Source of the DNA: Cytophagales bacterium
GTDB lineage: Bacteria; Bacteroidota; Bacteroidia; Cytophagales; UBA9547
Length of the DNA: 36,538 nt
Direction of reading: 5' to 3'
NCBI GenBank assembly: GCA_014376535.1
Contig: JACMRH010000288.1
Coordinates: forward strand, 1-36,538
The notes under the pieces are model-generated. The model did not search any database. It saw only the letters and a program-made list of their open reading frames with translations, and was not told the DNA's origin. The number at the start of each line of letters is the position of its first letter. Positions within the stretch are counted from its first letter, which is position 1. This document shows, piece by piece, positions 7,717 to 15,869 of the stretch. The position numbers and the translations under genes were made by a program.

Positions 7717-9542
7717 ATTAATATTGGTAACTCTAGTTGCAAAATAGTTCCTTTTCCTATTTCAGATGTAATATTGAGTACTCCTCCTAATAGTTCAGCT
7801 CTTTCTTTCATGTTGCGGAGACCGTTTGATTTTATAATGAATTCTTTTGAGTACACACTGTTTTCATCGTAAAAGAAACCTTTTCCATTGTCTTCCACGA
7901 TCAAATTAAAATATTGCTCGTCATGGTCTATTTGTATAAAAACCCTGGAAGCTTGAGAGTGCTTTGTGATATTGTTCATTGCTTCCTGTAAAATCCTAAA
8001 AACCCCAATTTCAATTTCTCTGGGCAAATTTCCTGTAATTGATTCTTCCAAATCAAATGAAATAGAGGGATTTATTTCTTTGCAAATCTTAATAAGTTCT
8101 TTTATAGCAGCACTTAAACCAAAATCTTCCAACACACTTGGAAGTAAGTCAGAACATATTCTTTTAGTTTCGTTGATGATGGTTTTTAACATGTCATGAA
8201 CATGAGAGATCTCTCCATTGAGATGAGGATTTTTAGATTCTATAATTTCTACTTTCATCCTCATACTTGTAAGCATTTGTCCGATGCCGTCATGAATCTC
8301 AGCAGCCACACGTTTTCTTTCCTTTTCCTGGCCATTGATCATGGAATAAGATTTGATCTTTCTTTCAGAATCCTGCCTTCTCAGTTTTTCTTCTGTTAAT
8401 AATCGAAGTTCTCTTTCTGTATTTTTTCTTTTTGTAATGTCAGTACAAATAACCAGGTACTGATAAAGTTCTCCTTTATAGTCAATTAGAGGCATTAAAG
8501 TGACATCAAGCCAGAAACCAGTACCATCAGAAGCATGGTCAAAAATCTCCCCCTGCCAAAACTCTCTTTTTCTGGTAGGGTCATGTACATGTTCATAAAT
8601 AATGCTTTCCTTGCCTCCCATATTGTTATAAAAAAGGGGTTTATCTCTTAATTCGGACATGGTATAGCGAGTTACATGGCAATATTTTTCGTTAGCATAT
8701 ATTATTTTACATTCCTTGTCTGTTTTAACCAGATAATTGGCCTTTTCCAATGCAAAAGTCAAGTCTCGTAGTTCTATATGAGACTTTTCAAGTGTGGAAT
8801 TGGCTTCTTTAATCTGGTCTGCCAGTGTTTTAGAAGTCACCTCAGAATCAATCAAACCTTTTATTACATGTTTAATTTTTACAGATAGAGGATAAAAAAT
8901 AAACATTGCTTCGAGGCCGAGTGTGAATATTACAAAGCCAAGAAGTATGTATTCAATTTCTTTTAAAGTTGAAACCCTTCCCCTTGAAAACCTGTCGTAA
9001 TCAAACACTATCAGTTCCATACCTAACATGTAAGCTTTTTCATTGGCAAGGATCTTTCTTACAAAGGGTTGAATATTCAAAGAATCCAATGGTTTTGAGC
9101 TATATAATTCTTTTACCATGTCATTCGATGCTTCTGATATTTCCTGGTATGGGGCTTTAATTATATTAAACATTTGCTCCATTTCTTCCCTGTCATTGGC
9201 AGGAAGATTCAGAAAATCGCTACCTGTTGTGAGGCCGATATGTGATTTTTGCCATTGTCGAAGGGAGTTTATGAAATCTTTCCTGTTTGTTTCTATATCC
9301 CTTCCACTTTCCAGGAGCAATGCTGTTTTACTTAAAGTCTGACTATAGGTCCGGAGTTTGGCAGCGAAGTTTATCACATGAGAATCGTCAATTTGGTTAC
9401 TTAGGTATTTCTGAATCAATACCTGACTCATGATCGTGATAAATGCGATGATAGTAAGGGCAACCGCATACATTAAAGTGAAGTATTTAAAAGTATGTTG
9501 TTCCTGGCCCAGATCCTCTAGTTTCCTGTTTGAAAAGAACAT
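7713..9542 (-). CDS. Membrane histidine kinase with PilJ-like sensor, PAS and HisKA_3 domains
   Basis: Sensor kinase of the NarX/DegS type. Starting from the ATG at 9542 (609 residues; an upstream TTG at 9572 in the same frame is less likely), it has TM1 at about 22-45 and an extracytoplasmic domain of about 150 residues whose first helix (AAKLRTYSQTLSKTALLLESG) resembles the P-box helix of PilJ/NarX-type sensors. TM2 lies at about 195-215, then a coiled segment, a PAS domain at about 260-375 (LVKTDKECKIIYANEKYC...) with a PAC tail, a HisKA_3 dimerisation helix with the phosphoacceptor His417 (AEIHDGIGQ), and a HATPase domain with RILQEAMNNITKHSQA and VEDNGKGF. It pairs with the downstream NarL-type regulator. 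The ligand is unknown; nitrate-like sensing would be a guess from the P-box resemblance only. Confidence 0.88.
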   Translation of the reverse strand: MFFSNRKLEDLGQEQHTFKYFTLMYAVALTIIAFITIMSQVLIQKYLSNQIDDSHVINFAAKLRTYSQTLSKTALLLESGRDIETNRKDFINSLRQWQKSHIGLTTGSDFLNLPANDREEMEQMFNIIKAPYQEISEASNDMVKELYSSKPLDSLNIQPFVRKILANEKAYMLGMELIVFDYDRFSRGRVSTLKEIEYILLGFVIFTLGLEAMFIFYPLSVKIKHVIKGLIDSEVTSKTLADQIKEANSTLEKSHIELRDLTFALEKANYLVKTDKECKIIYANEKYCHVTRYTMSELRDKPLFYNNMGGKESIIYEHVHDPTRKREFWQGEIFDHASDGTGFWLDVTLMPLIDYKGELYQYLVICTDITKRKNTERELRLLTEEKLRRQDSERKIKSYSMINGQEKERKRVAAEIHDGIGQMLTSMRMKVEIIESKNPHLNGEISHVHDMLKTIINETKRICSDLLPSVLEDFGLSAAIKELIKICKEINPSISFDLEESITGNLPREIEIGVFRILQEAMNNITKHSQASRVFIQIDHDEQYFNLIVEDNGKGFFYDENSVYSKEFIIKSNGLRNMKERAELLGGVLNITSEIGKGTILQLELPILI

Positions 9543-9657
9543 TGCATTATTATTAAGGTTTAAGTATAACAATATAAGCAGAAAACTTACCTGATCTGGA
9601 TTATTAAGTTTTTCATTGATAAATTACGTACGTTTTTAAGGAGTTTTGTTAGAATTG

Positions 9658-10515
9658 ATGTTAATAAAAGAAGAGATTTCGGAGTTAGAGATTGAATTAG
9701 TCCGTAACAGATCAGTTTTAATCACATCCAGGGTTTTTAAGCCCCTTAAGGTATTTCAATTAAAAAAGGAAACTGCTTGCCAGGTGGTATTTTCAAATTA
9801 TGGAGGGGGCTTTGTTGAAGGCGATAAAGTGCAGCTAAATATTCTGTGTGGTGTTGATACGAAAACGATATTTTCGACACAGGCAAACACCAGGGTTTAT
9901 AAATCAGTTGCTGGTTTGACAACTAGCCAGCATATTAAAGGAAAAATAGGAGAGAGGGCATTAACTGTTTTTCTTGGGGATCCATTAGTACCTCAAAAAG
10001 ATAGCATTTTTGAGCAAAAAATAGAGTGGCATATACAAAAGGATTCAGTTCTAATGTATGTAGATTGGTTTGAAGCAGGCAGAATACTTAACAATGAGAG
10101 ATTTGAATTTCATTCTTACTTTACAGAATTTAAGGTCCTTCAGGATAATATTCCTTTGGTTTGGGACAGGTTTAAGATTGAACCTTCTAATACAAATATT
10201 AATTCGCCTGGGGCATTCTTGAACCACAGTAGTTACTTGAATATTTTCCTGGTTGGAAATGAGAACTTACAAACAATAAAAACGCTAGAGGCCCATCTTA
10301 GATTTCTCGCCAGCAAATTTTTTCAAGAGGAAAAGCCCTTGCAGCTTAATGAAGTGGAGTTGTTGGGAGCAGTAGTTAAAATAAACGAATCTGTATTTTT
10401 AGTCCGTTGTTCGGCACGAAACAATGAAACATTGCATGCTTTTGTAAAAGAGCTTTCTATAGTTCTCGAAGATAAAAATTTGTTAGGTTTTAATCCTTTG
10501 GGAAGGAAGTTTTAA
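9658..10515 (+). CDS. ureD: Urease accessory protein UreD
   Basis: UreD (UreH in Helicobacter), the scaffold that binds apo-urease and with UreF and UreG delivers nickel. The diagnostic region is the glycine motif FSNYGGGFVEGDKVQLNI followed by KTIFSTQANTRVYKS; an FLGDPLVPQKDSIFEQ segment and the C-terminal FNPLGRKF-like tail also fit. The ATG at 9658 gives 285 residues; an in-frame TTG at 9646 lies only 2 nt from the AAGGAG at 9638-9643, too close for normal initiation. Unlike the other urease genes it is on the plus strand, convergent with ureG and divergent from the two-component system, so it needs its own promoter. A palindromic ACGTACGT sits 25 bp upstream. Confidence 0.87.
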   Translation: MLIKEEISELEIELVRNRSVLITSRVFKPLKVFQLKKETACQVVFSNYGGGFVEGDKVQLNILCGVDTKTIFSTQANTRVYKSVAGLTTSQHIKGKIGERALTVFLGDPLVPQKDSIFEQKIEWHIQKDSVLMYVDWFEAGRILNNERFEFHSYFTEFKVLQDNIPLVWDRFKIEPSNTNINSPGAFLNHSSYLNIFLVGNENLQTIKTLEAHLRFLASKFFQEEKPLQLNEVELLGAVVKINESVFLVRCSARNNETLHAFVKELSIVLEDKNLLGFNPLGRKF

Positions 10516-10561
10516 GAAATTGACTTCATCTGATTATTACAAACGCAATTCATGTTCATGT

Positions 10562-11341
10562 CTATTTGCTATACACTATATTTTTACCTTTAAGATTAAG
10601 TGATGGATTCTGTTTCCATTTTTCTGGTTCATGTTCATGGTTTAATCCCAAAGCATGCGCCCTTGCGTGTAAAATGTGGTCAATAATTATTTCAATCCCA
10701 AAGGAATCAGTCGCCCTTGCAAATACAAATGGGCCTTCGCCACGCATTTTTTTTGTATCTCTTTCCATTACTTCCAGGCTGGCATTTACTAAAGGTGCCA
10801 AGTCGATTTTATTTATAACCAGAAGATCAGATTGGGTTATTCCTGGCCCTCCTTTTCTTGGGATTTTTTCTCCTCCGGAAACATCAATCACATAAACAGA
10901 AAAATCTGCCAGTTCCCTGCTAAAATGGGCTGCAAGATTGTCTCCTCCACTTTCTACAAACAATAACTCAACCTCTGGATGCCTTTCCATTAATTTTTCA
11001 AGTGCGTAAATATTCTGGGATACATCTTCCCGGATTGCAGCATGAGGACAGCCACCAGTTTCAACGCCTATAATCCTGTCAGACGTTAAGGCCTCATTTC
11101 TAATTAAGAATTCTGCGTCTTCGCTGGTAAAAATATCATTTGTCACGACTGCAATATTCATTTTATCACGCAATGCAAGGCAAAGCTGAAGTAACCAGGC
11201 TGTTTTACCTGTTCCAACCGGGCCACCGATACCAACTGTAAATGCACGTTTCGTGTAATCTCTTTTTTCACTTACTAATTCCCTGTGATGAAAGTGCCCT
11301 GGTGATTCCCAGTGGTCAAGGTGGCGGAATGGTTTGTTCAT
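10562..11341 (-). CDS. ureG: Urease accessory GTPase UreG with His-rich N-terminal extension
   Basis: SIMIBI-class GTPase that drives GTP-dependent nickel insertion into urease. The P-loop GGPVGTGKT is at 39-47, the nickel-binding CPH motif is in [13 protein letters not shown], the ESGGDNLAA segment is typical of UreG, and NKIDL is the guanine-specificity motif. At 259 residues it is about 50 longer than usual UreG. The extra N-terminal ~30 residues carry five histidines in 13 positions (7, 10, 16, 18, 19), and the C-terminus has more ([18 protein letters not shown]). His-rich UreG extensions are known from plants, which lack UreE, and no ureE is seen here, so the extension may act as the nickel carrier (inference). 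It is the last gene of the long minus-strand urea series. Confidence 0.93.
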   Translation of the reverse strand: MNKPFRHLDHWESPGHFHHRELVSEKRDYTKRAFTVGIGGPVGTGKTAWLLQLCLALRDKMNIAVVTNDIFTSEDAEFLIRNEALTSDRIIGVETGGCPHAAIREDVSQNIYALEKLMERHPEVELLFVESGGDNLAAHFSRELADFSVYVIDVSGGEKIPRKGGPGITQSDLLVINKIDLAPLVNASLEVMERDTKKMRGEGPFVFARATDSFGIEIIIDHILHARAHALGLNHEHEPEKWKQNPSLNLKGKNIVYSK

Positions 11342-11348
11342 TGTTTTA

Positions 11349-11397
11349 GGTTATGGGTGATGGCTGTTGGCCATTAGCTATTATTCATTAGCTTAAT
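11349..11397. repeat. Degenerate heptamer array, ureF-ureG gap
   Basis: Seven consecutive 7-nt units on the plus strand: GGTTATG, GGTGATG, GCTGTTG, GCCATTA, GCTATTA, TTCATTA, GCTTAAT. The array fills nearly the whole ureF-ureG gap and runs over the ureF stop codon at 11393-11395. It is part of a series of similar arrays in seven successive gaps. Confidence 0.65.
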
Positions 11398-12064
11398 TCT
11401 GGAACAGCTTTGAATAAACTTTCTCGTGTTTTAATTGTGAAATTTCCATTAAATAAGCCGATTTATATGCTTCGTGAAATGGGATTGGTATATAAGTTTC
11501 TATTCTGTTGCTGAAATTTTTCAGCAAGAAATGTAATTCTGCATGCGCCCTAGCCGGACCTGCAATACCAAGACGGATTAGGGCACTTATCTGGTCACGA
11601 ATTGCCATGTAAAAGAACAGGTTTAAGGCTTTTTGGAGTTGAATATTTACCAGTTGCATTGTGCAGGCAAAAACTACTGGAAATACATATTGTATCTTTT
11701 CTTCTAAAAAAACCATGTCTAATTGTTCTAGTAAAATAGACTGGTTTAACTGTTTGCATATTTTCATCCAGTTTTTTCCTATTACCAGGTTGGCTTTCAT
11801 AACCTGAGGGTTTAGAAGCATTGATTCATAGCCTTCCGTTATCTCTTTAAGAATTGTAGGATTGCTGGTAGTAAGGTCAAGATTATATGCTGAAGAAATG
11901 AAGGCAAAATCAAAAGAGATTAGTTGTTCTGAATAAGTGATGAGATATTGTCTGAGAGCATAATGATCATTGAAAAACCCATGTTTGGTAGCTGATTCCA
12001 GCCCGTAAGAATAGGCAAATCCACCAACCGGGAAAGCGGAGTCTCCCATTTGTAACATGAGCAA
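11393..12064 (-). CDS. ureF: Urease accessory protein UreF
   Basis: All-helical accessory protein of 223 residues that binds UreD-urease and recruits UreG, acting as a gate or activator of its GTPase. Recognisable features are the N-terminal LMLQMGDSAFPVGGFAYSYGLESA, matching the UreF DSALPVGGFSHSFGLE-type signature, and the C-terminal DQISALIRLGIAGPARAHAEL region corresponding to the conserved R-L-G-P stretch. Length is close to the family norm. It lies between ureC and ureG in the minus-strand series, separated from each by gaps holding heptamer repeats. Confidence 0.92.
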   Translation of the reverse strand: MLMLQMGDSAFPVGGFAYSYGLESATKHGFFNDHYALRQYLITYSEQLISFDFAFISSAYNLDLTTSNPTILKEITEGYESMLLNPQVMKANLVIGKNWMKICKQLNQSILLEQLDMVFLEEKIQYVFPVVFACTMQLVNIQLQKALNLFFYMAIRDQISALIRLGIAGPARAHAELHFLLKNFSNRIETYIPIPFHEAYKSAYLMEISQLKHEKVYSKLFQN

Positions 12065-12076
12065 TATGTTTTCTTC

Positions 12077-12132
12077 AGTTATCAGTGAACAGTTGACGAT
12101 TAACAGTGGAACATCTTGATACTTGATAATTA
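12077..12132. repeat. Degenerate heptamer arrays, ureC-ureF gap
   Basis: Two adjoining 7-nt periodic arrays. The first, 12077-12111, reads AGTTATC, AGTGAAC, AGTTGAC, GATTAAC, AGTGGAA. The second, 12112-12132, reads CATCTTG, ATACTTG, ATAATTA, which on the opposite strand is the same ATCAAGT family seen upstream of urtC at 17758. It ends at the ureC stop. Sub-repeats are imperfect, but the 7-nt phase is kept. Confidence 0.65.
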
Positions 12133-13845
12133 CTAAAACAGGGAGTAGAGCTGCGCTAACGGCAATTTTGTTGCCGGTTTGCAGGTAAGCCAGACTCCAT
12201 CAATCGTGACTTTGTATGTTTCAGGATCTACTTTGATGTTTGGAAGGTAGTCATTCAGTTTCATGTCTTTTTTGCTGATGTTTCTACACGAAGAAACAGG
12301 TGCAAGTCGTTTCTTTAGTCCATATTTTTCAACAGTTTCTTTTGAATAAGCTGATATCAATGAAAATGAGTTTACTGAGGATGCCTGGCCGAGAGCCCCA
12401 AACATAGGCCTTGAAAAACTCGGTTGGGGTGTTGGGATTGAAGCATTTGGGTCTCCCATTTGCGCTTGGACGATTACCCCTCCCTTTAATATCATTTCAG
12501 GTTTTATACCAAAGAACTGAGGTTTCCAAAGAACCAGGTCTGCCAGTTTGCCTACTTCAAGAGAACCAATTAAATGACTGCAACCATGTGCTACCGCAGG
12601 ATTTATCGTGTATTTGGCTATATACCGCTTTACCCGGAAGTTGTCAGATTCTGTTTGCTTGTCTTCAGGTAGAAAGCCCCTTTGATCTTTCATTTTGTGT
12701 GCCGTTTGCCACGTTCTTGTAATGACTTCCCCAACTCTTCCCATTGCCTGCGAATCTGATGAAATCATAGATATAGCACCCAAGTCATGCAAAATATCTT
12801 CAGCTGCAATTGTTTCACCGCGAATTCTGCTTTCAGCAAAAGCAACATCTTCCGGAATATTTTTATCCAGGTGATGGCATACCATCAACATATCTAAATG
12901 TTCATCTATGGTATTGACTGTAAAAGGGCGTGTTGGATTTGTAGACGAGGGCAGGACATTTTCATCTCCGCAAAGGACGATAATGTCTGGTGCATGTCCA
13001 CCTCCTGCGCCTTCTGTGTGGTAAGTGTGAATTGTCCTTCCTTTGAACGCTGCCCTGCTGGTTTCCACAAATCCGCTTTCATTCAGGGTATCGGTGTGTA
13101 TGCAAACCTGAACATCCAGTTTTTCTGCCACCGAAAGACAATTATCTATAGTAGCAGGAGTTGATCCCCAGTCTTCATGCAATTTTAAGCCTATTGCTCC
13201 TGCTTTTATCTGTGCTTCCAGTTCTATAGGATGAGAAGTATTTCCCTTCCCAAGAAAACCAAAATTCATTGGAAAACTATCAGTGGCTTTCAACATCATT
13301 TCAAGGTAAAATGCCCCGGAAGTGCAGGTAGTGGCATTTGTTCCCGTTGCGGGCCCGGTTCCTCCTCCAATAAAAGTAGTTATGCCTGATGCAAGGGCTT
13401 CATTCATTTGCTGCGGACAAATAAAATGAATGTGACAATCAATCCCACCAGCAGTTACTATTGAGCCTTCTCCAGAAATGACTTCTGTACCAGCCCCGAC
13501 AATCATATGAGGATGTACACCAGGCATTATATGTGGGTTTCCACCTTTACCTATTGCTTTGATATTGCCGTTTTTGATTCCAATATCTGCTTTGTAAATA
13601 CCGGTATAATCTATAATTAAGGCATTTGTAATAATCAGGTCCAAAACCTCGTCAGGGTGAAATCCGGAAGCCTGACCCATTCCGTCACGAAGTACTTTTC
13701 CTCCCCCAAAAAGACATTCTTCACCATAAACAGTAAAGTCTTTTTCTACCTGAATGATTAAATTTGTATCACCCAAACGAAGTTTATCCCCGGTCGTGAG
13801 ACCATACATTTCAGCGTAATTGGTTTTAGAGATTTTGTAAGACAT
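12133..13845 (-). CDS. ureC: Urease alpha subunit UreC
   Basis: Catalytic subunit of urease, hydrolysing urea to ammonia and carbamate at a binuclear nickel centre in the cytoplasm. All expected metal and catalytic residues are visible at a constant offset of +4 from Klebsiella numbering: His138 and His140 (CHIHF), the carbamylated Lys221 (GLKLHEDWG), His250 (CIHTDTLNE), His276 ([13 protein letters not shown]), flap Cys323-His324 (MVCHHLD) and Asp364 (SSDSQAMGR). The length of 570 matches the family, so the enzyme should be active. The ATG start ([26 protein letters not shown]) is standard, and a heptamer array touches it directly. It is encoded downstream of the fused ureAB subunit across an unusually long 370-bp gap. 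Confidence 0.97.
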   Translation of the reverse strand: MSYKISKTNYAEMYGLTTGDKLRLGDTNLIIQVEKDFTVYGEECLFGGGKVLRDGMGQASGFHPDEVLDLIITNALIIDYTGIYKADIGIKNGNIKAIGKGGNPHIMPGVHPHMIVGAGTEVISGEGSIVTAGGIDCHIHFICPQQMNEALASGITTFIGGGTGPATGTNATTCTSGAFYLEMMLKATDSFPMNFGFLGKGNTSHPIELEAQIKAGAIGLKLHEDWGSTPATIDNCLSVAEKLDVQVCIHTDTLNESGFVETSRAAFKGRTIHTYHTEGAGGGHAPDIIVLCGDENVLPSSTNPTRPFTVNTIDEHLDMLMVCHHLDKNIPEDVAFAESRIRGETIAAEDILHDLGAISMISSDSQAMGRVGEVITRTWQTAHKMKDQRGFLPEDKQTESDNFRVKRYIAKYTINPAVAHGCSHLIGSLEVGKLADLVLWKPQFFGIKPEMILKGGVIVQAQMGDPNASIPTPQPSFSRPMFGALGQASSVNSFSLISAYSKETVEKYGLKKRLAPVSSCRNISKKDMKLNDYLPNIKVDPETYKVTIDGVWLTCKPATKLPLAQLYSLF

Positions 13846-13875
13846 AGTATTCAGTACTTAGTATTGAGTATTAAG
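13846..13875. repeat. Heptamer array directly before the ureC start codon
   Basis: Plus-strand units AGTATTC, AGTACTT, AGTATTG, AGTATTA, then AG. The first unit begins at the base next to the ureC start codon (CAT at 13843-13845 on the plus strand), so in the mRNA the array is the last 30 nt of the 5' leader. The AGT core recurs every 7 nt without a slip. Confidence 0.7.
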
Positions 13876-13915
13876 ACTGCTGCATTTTATATTCGTCAGC
13901 GTATTTATTGGCCCC

Positions 13916-14166
13916 GATTCCATATGTATAAATCAATTTCGTTTATGTAATTGTGATTTCGTTCTGTCATATGTCTATTTCGTTCATGTATCAATCGATT
14001 TCGGAGGTGTAAATATTGATTTCGTGTATTTAAATATCAATTTCGCTTTCTCATATATTGATTTCGTTCATGTATAAAATGGTTTCTATGTTGCAAATGC
14101 TGATTTCGTTCATTCAAATGTTGATTTCGCAGTGATAAATGTTGATTTCGTTCATGTACTTATAGT
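13916..14166. repeat. 21-bp tandem repeat array between ureC and ureAB
   Basis: Eleven clear units with plus-strand core TTTCG begin at 13937, 13957, 13978, 13999, 14020, 14041, 14062, 14083 (TTTCT), 14104, 14125 and 14146. The spacing is 21 bp throughout except the first step (20 bp). A degenerate twelfth unit precedes them at about 13916. The consensus is TTTCGTTCATG followed by TAAATRTTGA. Units differ at many other positions, so this is an old or selected array. It lies inside the urease series, reading as GAACGAAA-type repeats in the mRNA sense, and is interrupted by stops at recurring unit positions when translated on the minus strand. The 370-bp gap holds no supportable gene. 21 bp is two helical turns of DNA. 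Confidence 0.85.
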
Positions 14167-14215
14167 TCCGGCTGATCTTCAAAAGCTGTTACCTATTACC
14201 CATATGCCATTTCCC

Positions 14216-14962
14216 TCAAATAAGCCCCGCTTCCCCCATCCTTCTCGTGATCTCCTCAATGCCTATTTCTTCGATGCTTCCGTTGATCAGGTTATTCCCT
14301 CCAAAAACTTTTTTCTCGCCAGCTATTTCTACCAGTTGAACATTCTTTTTCTCACCAGGTTCAAATCTTACAGCAGTTCCTGCTGGAATATTTAGCCTGA
14401 AACCAATAGCCTTTACTCTGTCAAAAACAAGTGAGGGATTTGTTTCTACAAAAATGTAGTGAGAACCGACCTGGATAGGGCGGTCTCCTTTGTTTACTAC
14501 GTCTAATGTGATGGTTTTTCTTCCTTCATTTAAGACCACATCTCCAACTGGAATTATTTTTTCTCCTGGACTTTCATTGATAACATTGTCTACCTGAAAG
14601 GAGACGGGCTGTTTAGTTAATCCAGAACCATATAGAGCCAGGCCATTTTTAAGTAATTGGGAGCAAATAGGATCGTGAACAGTAACCAGTTTTGTTCCAT
14701 CAGGAAATGTACCCTCTATCTGTACATCGTGGATCATTTCAGGAACGCCAGGCATTACATCATCAATTGATAATATTTTTTTGCCCTTATCCATGAGTTC
14801 AGCAACACTTTCTCCTTCCCGTATAAATTCAAGTAATTGGGCAGCAATCAAAGCGATAGATTCAGGATAATTTAACTTTAATCCTCGGGCATACCGTTTC
14901 TGGGCCAGAAAACCGGCATTGTGGAGCATTAGTTTTTCGATATCCTTGGGTGTGAGGTGCAT
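14216..14962 (-). CDS. ureAB: Fused urease gamma-beta subunit
   Basis: Single 248-residue structural subunit joining the gamma and beta chains of urease. Residues 1-100 are the gamma part ([17 protein letters not shown]...; [45 protein letters not shown]). After a linker, about 131-248 is the beta part ([75 protein letters not shown]). This fusion is the arrangement known from Helicobacter UreA and some other bacteria. It forms the structural complex with UreC. It lies between urtE and ureC; both flanking gaps are rich in repeats. Confidence 0.95.
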   Translation of the reverse strand: MHLTPKDIEKLMLHNAGFLAQKRYARGLKLNYPESIALIAAQLLEFIREGESVAELMDKGKKILSIDDVMPGVPEMIHDVQIEGTFPDGTKLVTVHDPICSQLLKNGLALYGSGLTKQPVSFQVDNVINESPGEKIIPVGDVVLNEGRKTITLDVVNKGDRPIQVGSHYIFVETNPSLVFDRVKAIGFRLNIPAGTAVRFEPGEKKNVQLVEIAGEKKVFGGNNLINGSIEEIGIEEITRRMGEAGLI

Positions 14963-14967
14963 AGGTT

Positions 14968-15079
14968 AGTTAAGAGTTAAGAGTCAATAGTTAATAGTTT
15001 CTGGGACTTCTCCTAGCTTTATGGTTGTAGCAACAGTTCATAACTACTATTAACTGTTAACTATAGACTATTAACTAAA
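14968..15079. repeat. Facing heptamer arrays forming an inverted repeat, ureAB-urtE gap
   Basis: Left arm 14968-15000: AGTTAAG, AGTTAAG, AGTCAAT, AGTTAAT, AGTTT. Right arm about 15046-15079 is the reverse orientation: ATTAACT, GTTAACT, ATAGACT, ATTAACT. Aligned as an inverted repeat, the two arms match at about 24 of 30 positions around a roughly 45-nt loop. The left arm starts 6 nt from the ureAB start codon, and the right arm runs into the urtE stop codon (15075-15077). Confidence 0.7.
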
Positions 15080-15782
15080 CAGATAGATATTTACTGACAG
15101 TAGAATGGTCCATTGTTTCTTTGCTGCCTTCCATAACCATTTTTCCTCTGTCCATAAAATAATAGTAATCTGTAACCTGCTTGGCAAAGTCTATTTTTTG
15201 TTCTACTAACAAGATAGAAATTCCTTTTTCTTTTACCAATCTTTTCAATACCTGTGCAATATCCTGTGCTATTGAAGGTTGGATTCCTTCAGTAGGCTCA
15301 TCTAAAAGAATAAGTTTTGGATTGCTAACTAGAATTCTGCCTATTGCAAGTTGTTGTTGTTGTCCACCGCTGAGGTTTCCTCCAAGTCGCTTTTTGAAAT
15401 CTTTCAGGATAGGAAAAAGGTCGTAGATTTCCTCCTCCGGAAATTTTGCTTTTTTGTCTGTTACAGCTTCCATGCCCAGCTTCAGGTTTTCGAAAACGGT
15501 CAGTTTGGGAATGATTTCTCTTCCCTGAGGAATATATCCCATTCCTTTCCAGGCTTTTTTGTAAGGAGGAAGTTTCGAAATTTCCTCATCGTAAAGTTTC
15601 AGGCTGCCGGCCTTAACATTTACCAGGCCCATAATGGTTTTCAAAAGGGTAGATTTCCCCACACCATTTCTTCCCATAATAGTAGTGGCCGATCCTTTTT
15701 TTACCTGAAAATCCACTCCCCAAAGTATAGTGCTTTGTCCGTAAGCAGCCTGGAGGTTAGTGGCTGTTAGTATGTTCTCCAT
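15075..15782 (-). CDS. urtE: Urea ABC transporter ATP-binding protein UrtE
   Basis: ATPase of the urea importer, LivF-like branch of the branched-chain amino acid transporter family. Visible motifs are Walker A GRNGVGKST, the Q-loop region GYIPQGREIIPKLTVFENL, signature LSGGQQQQLAIGR, Walker B LILLDEPTEGIQPS, and the H-loop region (ISILLVEQK, where Gln replaces the usual His as in LivF proteins). Full length at 235 residues. It works with UrtD on the cytoplasmic side of the UrtB/UrtC channel. Its position directly upstream of ureAB in the same direction supports urea rather than amino acids as substrate. Confidence 0.94.
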   Translation of the reverse strand: MENILTATNLQAAYGQSTILWGVDFQVKKGSATTIMGRNGVGKSTLLKTIMGLVNVKAGSLKLYDEEISKLPPYKKAWKGMGYIPQGREIIPKLTVFENLKLGMEAVTDKKAKFPEEEIYDLFPILKDFKKRLGGNLSGGQQQQLAIGRILVSNPKLILLDEPTEGIQPSIAQDIAQVLKRLVKEKGISILLVEQKIDFAKQVTDYYYFMDRGKMVMEGSKETMDHSTVSKYLSV

Positions 15783-15791
15783 AAGTCTTTT

Positions 15792-15869
15792 AATTATGAA
15801 TTATAATTGATGAATTATAATTGGATTAACTAAACATTCATCAATCATAATTTATCGTTCATCATTTTT
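15792..15869. repeat. Facing heptamer arrays forming an inverted repeat, urtE-urtD gap
   Basis: Left arm units from 15792: AATTATG, AATTATA, ATTGATG, AATTATA, ATTGGAT. Right arm units from 15835: CATTCAT, CAATCAT, AATTTAT, CGTTCAT, CATTTTT. About 20 of 24 positions are complementary between arms, so the transcript could fold into one long imperfect stem. The right arm reaches the urtD stop codon at 15868-15870. The sequence family differs from the AGT-type arrays, but the 7-nt period is the same. Confidence 0.65.

Noticed and set aside
13916-14166. CRISPR array in the ureC-ureAB gap
   Set aside because: The units are 21 bp with no separate unique spacers, the repeats are degenerate, and no cas genes are present. 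It is a tandem repeat.
14132-14395. Plus-strand ORF of 87 codons across the 21-bp repeats and the ureAB end
   Set aside because: It is antisense to ureAB over most of its length, starts inside the repeat array, and has no recognisable domain.
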